A stretch of 10,625 nucleotides of DNA from Chloroflexota bacterium (GTDB taxonomy: Bacteria; Chloroflexota; Anaerolineae; JACRMK01), in assembly GCA_016200765.1 (NCBI GenBank), contig JACQEC010000262.1:1-10625 (forward strand). Reading direction: 5' to 3'. Position numbers and translations under genes: made by a program. The notes below the pieces were generated by a model that was not told where the DNA came from, ran no database searches, and saw only the letters and a list, made by a program, of their open reading frames with translations. Below, in pieces: positions 5,977 through 10,625 of this stretch. Numbering within the stretch: the stretch's first letter is position 1; every line of letters starts with the position of its first letter.

Positions 5977-8897
5977 CTCCGTACGCTCCCTGGCGCACGG
6001 GCCAGCACCAGCCGGCGCACCTCGCCAAGCAGTTCCTCGCGAGTGTACGCGCCTTTCTGGAAGATGCGCTCGATATAGTCGTTCAGCCGCACGCGGTCTT
6101 CCGCGGTGAGGTCTTTGGCCGTCACGACCACAATAGGAATGTCGCGCCACTGCTCATGGCCGCGCAAGGCCTCCGCCAATTCAAAGCCGTCCATCTCCGG
6201 CATCAGCAGGTCGAGCAAGATCAGGTCTGGACGTTGCTCTTCCGTCTTCGCCAGCGCCGCGCGCCCGTTCTCCGCCTCGACAACTTCCCATCCCTCGCGT
6301 TCCAAGATGTGGCGCATCAGCTGGCGAGCCGAGGCATCGTCCTCGACCACCAGCACGCGCGGAGAGATATGGTTGTGCCGGTACCGGTCTAGCACAGCGG
6401 CCAGGCGGTCGCGGTCCACCGGCTTGGTTAAGTAGTCGCTGGCGCCCAGCGCGTAACCCTTGCCCTTGTCCTCTACAATGGTGAGCATCACCACCGGAAT
6501 ACCGGCTAGCTCCGCATCGCTCTTGAGCGCGGTCAACACCGTCCAGCCGTCCATCTCCGGCATTAGCACGTCGAGCGTCATGACGTCCGGGCGGAGAGAT
6601 TTCGCCAGTCGCAGCCCTTCCGCGCCGCTGGATGCCAGCGCGACCTGAAAACCCTCCGACTCCAGAGAGCGCCGCAGCAGGTCGCGCGTCGTCTCATCGT
6701 CGTCCACGACCAGCACCCGGCCCCGGCCCGCCGGCGCAGGAGTCGAGGCGGCCTCTGGCGCTTTTGCGGCGTGAAGTTCCAAAGTCGGGTCGGACGCAGG
6801 CCCTTGCTCTTGGCCCCCGGCCGCCGTCTCTGCGCCGTCGGTCGCTTTCGCGGCGTGAAGTTCCGAGTCCGCGTCGGAGGCCGTGCCCTCGTTTGAAGCC
6901 TGGTCCCCGTTTGAAGTTGAAGGAGTTGAGGGGGCGGCGGCCGGCAGAACGATGGTAAAGGTGGAGCCTTTGCCAACCTCGCTGGCGACGGTCACATCGC
7001 CCCCCATGATCTGGCAGAGCCGCTTGGTAATCGCCAGCCCCAGCCCTGTGCCGCCAAAGCGGCTTGAGATGGAGGTGTCAGCCTGATTGAAGGCCTGAAA
7101 CAGACGACTTATCTGCTCGGCGGTCATTCCGATGCCGGTGTCGCTGACTCGAAACACAACCGATTCCGCACGGATGTCTTCGCCGGAACGATGGCGCGAC
7201 ACCTCCAGCGTGATGGTGCCCTGTCGAGTGAACTTGGCGGCGTTGCTGAGCAGGTTGAACAAACACTGGCGCACCCGTGTCAGGTCGGCGCGCATCGGGC
7301 CGAGATTTTCGGGATTGCGCAGAACCATCAGACGGTTGTCGTTCTTGCCTAAGAGGGGCTGAACGGTGGACTCGATATCCCGAATCAAGGCGTTCAGCTC
7401 AAACGACTCCAGGTAGAGGTCCATCTTGCCGGCGATGATTTTGGAGAGGTCGAGAATGTCGTTGATGAGGGTCAGCAGGTATTTGCCGGATGTATTGATG
7501 CGCCCGAGGTCCTGGGCGAAGTTGTCCTGCCCCTGGTCTGCGGCCTCCTCCTGAAGCAGTTCGCTGTAGCCGATGATCGCGTTTAGCGGCGTGCGCAGTT
7601 CGTGGCTCATCGAGGCGAGAAAAACGGTTTTCGCGCGGTCGGCTTCCAGCGCCTTATCGCGGGCCTCCTGCGCCTCGCGCGTGGCGAGCGCCAGTTGGGC
7701 TGTGCGCTCGGTGACTTTCCACTCCAGGTTGGCATACGACTCGCGCAACTGAGCGGTCATCTGGTTGAATTCGTCGGCCAGCGTTTCCAACTCATCGCCC
7801 GTGCGAATTTGGATGCGCTGATCCAGCGCGCCCAACCCGATCTTCTCGGCAGCCGCTTGCAACACCTGTATCGGTCTGACCAGACTGCTAGCCAGAAAAA
7901 GGCTTACGACAAATGAAATCGCCAGGCCGATGACCAGAAGCACGACGGTGCGGAACAGCGATTCAAACAGCGGCCCAAAGGCTTCCTCGACCGGTTGATC
8001 CACAAAGACGTACCAGCCGGGCGGGTCAAAGAAATTGTAGGCGCTGACCACCTGACCGCCTGTCAGACCTCCGACCACCTGCCATTGAGGCTTGTTTTGC
8101 TCCAGCCGCGCGCGCTGGAACTGCGGGCTGGCCGAGAGGTCAGTCTTACGGAGGACGAGGTTGATGTCCGGGTGGGCAATCAGATAACCACTTGAATCCA
8201 GCGCGTAGACGGTGCCGTGGCTCATTTTGATGCTCTGCACGATCTGCCAGATCAGCTTGAGATTCACATCGGCAACGATAACGCCCCCGCGCCCCTCCGC
8301 CTGCGCGACGGCGATGGACATATAAGGTTCCGAATCGCTGCGGAAGGTGACCGGGCTGTAATAAACCTTATGGGCTTTTGCCTCGGTGCAACGCGGGTCG
8401 TCGGAGCGGTCGGGCGCGCCAACGGGTTCGCTGTACACCCGGTTCTGTGCGGTGCGCGAATTAAAGACCCGCTCGCGGCACAATGCATCCAGATAACTTA
8501 TCTCGCTGATGGCGAGGGCTTGCCGCATGATCCGGTTAAAGTCGGCGCCGAGTTGATTGATCGGCGGTGGGTCAACGTAGGCGGGGGGCGTGCCACCCCG
8601 AATGATGCCGGTCGTCTGGTCTATAAACCCCTGAATCCGGGTTGCCGCGTCTGTGGCATTGGCCAACTGGATGCGTCCCAGCGCGGACTGGGTTTCCTGA
8701 AAGGAAGAGTAGGCTTGTACGACGCCGCTCGTCAGCACGGCTCCGCTGACAACCAGCATAAAGGTCAGCATGTACTTTCTCAGCAGACGCCCCTGCCGCC
8801 AGCGCAACAACCGGCGGCGCGACGGCCGTGCGAGCACGTGCGGGGTGCGGCTGTCAGGCTTTGACAGGTCGGCCGGGGCACTGGCCGGCTGGCTCAC
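5973..8897 (-). CDS. dCACHE-HAMP hybrid histidine kinase with two C-terminal receivers
   Basis: Membrane sensor kinase, 974 aa. TM1 is at about 42-62 and TM2 at 314-338. The 250-residue outer domain is dCACHE-like: VYYSPVTFRSDSEPYMSIA (178-196), VYALDSSGYLIAHPDINLVL (230-249) and GWYVFVDQP (294-302). C140 and C170 may form a disulfide. HAMP is at about 339-391, then a coiled coil, HisKA with H432 (SHELRTPLN), and an ATPase domain with N548/N552, DTGIG 586-590 and GGTGLGL 615-621. A low-complexity linker (655-724) contains a duplicated ELHAAKA segment. Receiver 1 has D776, T806 and K825; receiver 2 has D896, T926 and K948. The GTG start overlaps the binding-protein stop by 4 bases, with GAGGTGA just upstream. 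The kinase core closely resembles that of the next gene, indicating tandem paralogues. Ligands of dCACHE domains are usually small molecules; this one is unknown. Confidence 0.95.
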   Translation of the reverse strand: MSQPASAPADLSKPDSRTPHVLARPSRRRLLRWRQGRLLRKYMLTFMLVVSGAVLTSGVVQAYSSFQETQSALGRIQLANATDAATRIQGFIDQTTGIIRGGTPPAYVDPPPINQLGADFNRIMRQALAISEISYLDALCRERVFNSRTAQNRVYSEPVGAPDRSDDPRCTEAKAHKVYYSPVTFRSDSEPYMSIAVAQAEGRGGVIVADVNLKLIWQIVQSIKMSHGTVYALDSSGYLIAHPDINLVLRKTDLSASPQFQRARLEQNKPQWQVVGGLTGGQVVSAYNFFDPPGWYVFVDQPVEEAFGPLFESLFRTVVLLVIGLAISFVVSLFLASSLVRPIQVLQAAAEKIGLGALDQRIQIRTGDELETLADEFNQMTAQLRESYANLEWKVTERTAQLALATREAQEARDKALEADRAKTVFLASMSHELRTPLNAIIGYSELLQEEAADQGQDNFAQDLGRINTSGKYLLTLINDILDLSKIIAGKMDLYLESFELNALIRDIESTVQPLLGKNDNRLMVLRNPENLGPMRADLTRVRQCLFNLLSNAAKFTRQGTITLEVSRHRSGEDIRAESVVFRVSDTGIGMTAEQISRLFQAFNQADTSISSRFGGTGLGLAITKRLCQIMGGDVTVASEVGKGSTFTIVLPAAAPSTPSTSNGDQASNEGTASDADSELHAAKATDGAETAAGGQEQGPASDPTLELHAAKAPEAASTPAPAGRGRVLVVDDDETTRDLLRRSLESEGFQVALASSGAEGLRLAKSLRPDVMTLDVLMPEMDGWTVLTALKSDAELAGIPVVMLTIVEDKGKGYALGASDYLTKPVDRDRLAAVLDRYRHNHISPRVLVVEDDASARQLMRHILEREGWEVVEAENGRAALAKTEEQRPDLILLDLLMPEMDGFELAEALRGHEQWRDIPIVVVTAKDLTAEDRVRLNDYIERIFQKGAYTREELLGEVRRLVLARAPGSVRR
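6759..6794 (-). repeat. Linker direct repeat, distal copy (ELHAAKA at residues 707-713)
   Basis: A 36-bp unit that matches the copy at 6843-6878 at about 30 of 36 positions, including the identical 15-mer GGAACTTCACGCCGC. The copies are 84 bp apart, exactly 28 codons, so the frame is kept. It lies in the disordered linker between the ATPase domain and receiver 1. Confidence 0.75.
6843..6878 (-). repeat. Linker direct repeat, proximal copy (ELHAAKA at residues 679-685)
   Basis: Partner of the unit at 6759-6794. It encodes SDADSELHAAKA, against SDPTLELHAAKA in the other copy. Either an internal linker duplication or two hits of one dispersed repeat would explain it. Confidence 0.75.
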
Positions 8898-10015
8898 TGG
8901 ATCACCTCATCGGCTCGCGCCAGCACCGCAGGCGCAAAGGTGACGCCGATAGCCTTTGCAACCTTCAAATTGAGCGTCAAGTATAAGGCTCGATTCGTCT
9001 CTACCGCGAGATCCGCTGGCTTGGCCCCTTTGAGGATTTTATCTGCGTAGACCGCCGCTTGTCTGTAGATATGAATCTGATCAGGCCCGTAGGACATCAA
9101 GCCGCCAGCCCTGACCCAGATCTCGTCGTGCCACGCCGTGGCAATCCGGTGGGCGGTGGCAAGTTCGATGATCTGGCTGGCATAGCCGCCGGCGGCTCCG
9201 GCCGGAATGAGCATATCGGGCCGGTTGCGCGCCAGCTGCTCAAACGTGCGCGTCATGTCGCCGGCAGAGAGAATCTGAATGAGTTGCAGTTCGAATCCAA
9301 GAGTCGGCGCCGCGGCGGCGACCTCCTGTTCCCACACGCCCGCTTGATTGGCCGCGTGAAACATCACCACCCGTTTCGCTTGCGGGAACGCCTCTCTGAC
9401 CGCTTCCAGTATTTTCCGGAAGATGGTCGGCGGGAAGGCGAAGATGCCCGTCAGGTTGCCGCCGGGCCGCGCCATGCTGGCGACGAGGCCGCTCTCGACC
9501 GGATCGGTGATGGCGATAAACACCGCGGGGATTGAGAGGTTGGCCTCCTTGATTGCGCGAACGGCTCCCTCATCGCTGACCATCACGTCAACCTTGCTGT
9601 TTACCAGGTCGCTCACCAGATTACGGGCCGGGTTATTGGGCCCGCCGAAGTAGCGCCATTCAATCGTCAGATTTCGGCCCTCGACCCAGCCGAGGTCGCG
9701 CAGCTGATCGCGAAAAGCCTCATTAGGAGGGAAGGGCGGATCGGGAGGGCGGCGCGAGAGGAAGCCAACTCGCGCCACCTTCAGAGGCGCCGCCGTGGGG
9801 GCTGGCGCGCTCTCGCAACCGGCCAGCAGCGGGGCAACGGCCACTGCAAGGCTCAACCGCGCGAGTCGTTCGAGAAATTGGCGGCGACTGCCGGCCGCGG
9901 GGGCTAGGTGCGGAGAAATAAAAAACGACCGACCGCGTGGAAGTGCAATCTCTTCCTGCAAACCCCGGGCGGTCGTTCTGGAGGTGAGAGTGTGTTTCGG
10001 AATACCTGCGGGCAT
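8894..10015 (-). CDS. ABC transporter substrate-binding lipoprotein, ABC_sub_bind family (PF04392-like), Tat-type signal
   Basis: Extracytoplasmic solute-binding protein, 373 aa. SRRQFLERLARLSLAVAVAP (43-62) is a twin-arginine signal with a hydrophobic stretch, followed by the lipobox LLAGC (C67) and a Pro/Ala-rich tether. Family hallmarks: ARVGFLS (81-87), FRDQLRDLGWVEGRNLTIEW (101-120), ITDPVESGLVASMARPGGNL (169-188), IYRQAAVYADKILKGAKPAD (316-335), and a RADEVIQ C-terminus. Known members bind amino acids or other small molecules; the ligand here is unknown. The ATG at 10013-10015 has a strong GGAGGT 7 nt upstream. This start gives an odd 42-residue extension before the Tat motif. No permease or ATPase gene is nearby, and the stop overlaps the CACHE kinase start as GTGA, so it more likely feeds a sensor than a transporter. 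Confidence 0.93.
   Translation of the reverse strand: MPAGIPKHTLTSRTTARGLQEEIALPRGRSFFISPHLAPAAGSRRQFLERLARLSLAVAVAPLLAGCESAPAPTAAPLKVARVGFLSRRPPDPPFPPNEAFRDQLRDLGWVEGRNLTIEWRYFGGPNNPARNLVSDLVNSKVDVMVSDEGAVRAIKEANLSIPAVFIAITDPVESGLVASMARPGGNLTGIFAFPPTIFRKILEAVREAFPQAKRVVMFHAANQAGVWEQEVAAAAPTLGFELQLIQILSAGDMTRTFEQLARNRPDMLIPAGAAGGYASQIIELATAHRIATAWHDEIWVRAGGLMSYGPDQIHIYRQAAVYADKILKGAKPADLAVETNRALYLTLNLKVAKAIGVTFAPAVLARADEVIQ
9916..9977 (-). terminator. Intrinsic-terminator-like hairpin inside the 5' coding region of the binding-protein gene (possible attenuator)
   Basis: On the minus strand AACGACCG (9977-9970) pairs perfectly with CGGTCGTT (9931-9924), directly followed by a T-rich tract of TTTTTT, A, TTT (9925-9916). 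The 38-nt loop contains a smaller hairpin, GGAAG/CTTCC. A second register (CGACCGC/GCGGTCG) is mutually exclusive with the T-run version. It lies at codons about 13-33, within the atypical extension before the Tat motif. The long loop lowers confidence; chance within coding DNA is possible. Confidence 0.35.
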
Positions 10016-10022
10016 AGATTTT

Positions 10023-10028
10023 ACCTCC
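10023..10028 (-). promoter_or_regulatory. Strong Shine-Dalgarno site deciding the binding-protein start
   Basis: GGAGGT on the minus strand, 7 nt (AAAATCT) before the ATG at 10013-10015. It is the best ribosome-binding site in the window and supports the long N-terminus over a start nearer the Tat motif, where no ATG or GTG with a comparable site exists. Confidence 0.8.
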
Positions 10029-10134
10029 GGTCAAACGTCCCAATCCAAGGCCGCGGCGTCCGTACTGGCGCAAGCCGATCTGCGTCCTTTAAGGGCGCGA
10101 CACCGGTTGGATAACATCGCCGCTATGCCTATCA

Positions 10135-10166
10135 CACAAACGACTCGGCCTCTAGCCGAGTTTGTG
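10135..10166 (-). promoter_or_regulatory. TSS-proximal stem-loop at the head of the operon leader
   Basis: On the minus strand ACTCGGC pairs with GCCGAGT (10161-10155 with 10149-10143; loop 10150-10154), extended by CACAA/TTGTG (10166-10162 with 10139-10135) across a 3-nt bulge. It begins about where transcription from the predicted promoter would start, so the mRNA would open with it. There is no T-run after it. It may protect the 5' end or bind a regulator. The rest of the leader (10016-10134) matches no riboswitch class I can recognise. Confidence 0.6.
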
Positions 10167-10171
10167 CAGGG

Positions 10172-10200
10172 ACTATAGCATACTTCATCCCCGCGCGCAA
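10172..10200 (-). promoter_or_regulatory. Sigma70-like promoter for the signalling operon
   Basis: On the minus strand: -35 TTGCGC (10200-10195), a 17-bp spacer, and -10 TATAGT (10177-10172). The -10 matches consensus at 5 of 6 positions and the -35 at 4 of 6. The predicted start is near 10165, giving a leader of about 150 nt. It is the only good match I found upstream of the binding-protein gene. Confidence 0.55.
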
Positions 10201-10209
10201 CGAAAAATA

Positions 10210-10218
10210 GCCCCACTC
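10210..10218. repeat. Left copy of 9-bp target-site duplication
   Basis: GCCCCACTC, repeated exactly at 10371-10379. The next base is C in both places, so the duplication could be counted as 10 bp. Confidence 0.7.
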
Positions 10219-10370
10219 CAGGGCCTCTCAAAAGTCGTTAGTGACGAAGTTCGCTCCCGCTGGACTCCCGCTGGTCGCAAATCCAGCGGCCTCAGTGGCG
10301 GATATGACTATCCGCCACGAGCGAGGAGCGGAATCCTGCCCGCTGGTCAAGAGACTTTTGAGGAGCCCTG
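10219..10370. mobile_element. 152-bp MITE-like element with terminal inverted repeats and target-site duplication
   Basis: The ends are 18-bp inverted repeats, CAGGGCCTCTCAAAAGTC at 10219-10236 and the complement of CAGGGCTCCTCAAAAGTC at 10353-10370 (16 of 18 identical). A 9-bp direct repeat flanks it. Inside are a perfect 10-bp hairpin (10295-10304 with 10309-10318, loop TGAC), an 8-bp hairpin CCGCTGGA/TCCAGCGG (10257-10264 with 10282-10289), an outer stem pairing 10250-10257 roughly with 10325-10333, and three copies of CCCGCTGG. There is no coding capacity, so it must be non-autonomous. A 9-bp duplication and CA-type ends are compatible with an IS4-like parent, but that is a guess. It lies 18 bp upstream of the -35 box of the operon promoter. 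Confidence 0.75.
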
Positions 10371-10379
10371 GCCCCACTC
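10371..10379. repeat. Right copy of 9-bp target-site duplication
   Basis: GCCCCACTC, identical to 10210-10218. Removing the element and one copy rejoins GGGAGTGGGG to CTATTTTTCG on the minus strand, the presumed pre-insertion site. Confidence 0.7.
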
Positions 10380-10494
10380 CCTGCGGACCGCTGTCATCCA
10401 TCGCGGCATAGCCCGCACCCGTATCCCGTATCTCTATCATCGCGGCTCTGGCCGGAGCACGATATAAGCCGTTGGAAACTCCGAACGAGTAGCG
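10380..10494. other. Non-coding stretch between the MITE and the direct repeats
   Basis: I see no convincing gene, RNA or promoter here. The only local structure is a tandem pair of 7-mers, CCCGTAT CCCGTAT (10418-10431), and a short GCGGACCGC palindrome near 10383. A minus-strand open frame of 70 codons (10228-10440) runs into the MITE and has no family resemblance. Confidence 0.5.
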
Positions 10495-10548
10495 TCATGA
10501 GAAAAAGATACCGGGAGGGAATCGTCGCCTCATGAGAAAAAGTTACCG
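10495..10548 (+). repeat. Two 19-bp direct repeats, 35-bp period
   Basis: TCATGAGAAAAAGATACCG (10495-10513) and TCATGAGAAAAAGTTACCG (10530-10548) differ at one base and are spaced 35 bp start to start. The second copy contains the stop codon of the possible partial gene at 10543-10625. Multiple direct repeats of this kind occur at the ends of IS21-family elements, and paired operators are an alternative. Neither is proven. Confidence 0.7.
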
Positions 10549-10625
10549 AACGTTACTGGCTGGAACGCGTGCAATCATGTCATCAATCTGCTGTTTGAGT
10601 CTGACGACATCGAGTGTGGCGTGAA
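10543..10625 (-). CDS. Possible C-terminal end of an unidentified gene (cut by window edge)
   Basis: A minus-strand frame is open from the window edge to TAA at 10543-10545 and gives 26 residues ending DVVRLKQQIDDMIARV...NVR. The amphipathic, coiled-coil-like composition looks protein-like, but 27 open codons are weak evidence in GC-rich DNA. I do not recognise a family. Its stop falls in a 19-bp direct repeat; if those repeats are IS ends, this could be a transposition gene. Confidence 0.35.
   Translation of the reverse strand, partial: HATLDVVRLKQQIDDMIARVPASNVR

Noticed and set aside
5977..6150. 58-residue N-terminal extension of the six-helix kinase
   Set aside because: It lies inside the upstream kinase's receiver, is Arg-rich and non-homologous, and the ATG at 5974-5976 has an ATGA overlap and a ribosome site.
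8217..8864. Plus-strand open frame of 215 codons
   Set aside because: Antisense to the CACHE kinase sensor domain, which has clear family motifs; the plus-strand product is unrecognisable.
10016..10134. Possible c-di-GMP-I (GEMM) riboswitch, suggested by AAAGGACGCAGATCGGC in the leader
   Set aside because: The conserved GGGCAAACC half and the exact GACGCAAAGCC block are absent; only a loose resemblance remains.
10228..10440. Minus-strand 70-codon frame starting MIEIRDTG
   Set aside because: More than half lies within the MITE and no family is recognisable; it is treated as a chance frame. Removing the MITE extends the frame into the leader, but that product is also unrecognisable.

Overview
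The window reads as bacterial, GC-rich chromosomal DNA in which every credible gene lies on the minus strand. Evidence for a bacterium: Shine-Dalgarno sites, GTG starts, 4-base stop/start overlaps, hybrid histidine kinases, and a lipoprotein with a Tat-like signal. The dispersed intergenic repeats, the kinase/cyclase set and a short archaeal-type aspartyl-tRNA synthetase would fit Chloroflexota or a similar group. That placement is inference; no marker here proves it.

Layout in transcription order, from right to left. 10380-10625 holds a possible gene end (10543-10625) and two 19-bp direct repeats. 10219-10370 is a 152-bp MITE-like element with 18-bp inverted ends and 9-bp flanking direct repeats. 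It lies 18 bp upstream of a sigma70-like promoter (10172-10200), which is followed by a leader of about 150 nt that opens with a strong hairpin. Then come: an ABC_sub_bind-family lipoprotein (8894-10015); a dCACHE-HAMP hybrid kinase with two receivers (5973-8897); a six-helix membrane hybrid kinase with one receiver (4180-5976); a lone receiver (3744-4133); an unusual DHp-DHp-receiver-class III cyclase protein without an ATPase domain (2167-3747); a ureohydrolase of the agmatinase/guanidino hydrolase type (1193-2164); a RimJ/RimL-type GNAT acetyltransferase (574-1170); and the 5' part of aspS (1-476, cut by the window edge).

The first three genes, and the receiver/cyclase pair, are joined by 4-base ATGA or GTGA overlaps. 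The cyclase and ureohydrolase genes are 2 bp apart. A single long transcript is therefore plausible. The apparent circuit is: an extracytoplasmic binding protein and a CACHE kinase sense a small molecule; the two kinases and five receivers relay phosphate; the only recognisable output is a nucleotide cyclase domain. No permease, transporter ATPase or DNA-binding output domain is present. The cyclase has an Ile where the transition-state Asn is normally found, so its activity is uncertain.

A second theme is repeats that shape genes. Heptanucleotide arrays (GGAGTAR type) lie on both sides of two intergenic gaps, and each supplies the stop codon and a GVGS(K/M)E tail to the gene it touches. A 42-bp dispersed repeat occurs twice: once as the C-terminus of the ureohydrolase and leader of the GNAT gene, and once in frame as a linker inside the cyclase protein.
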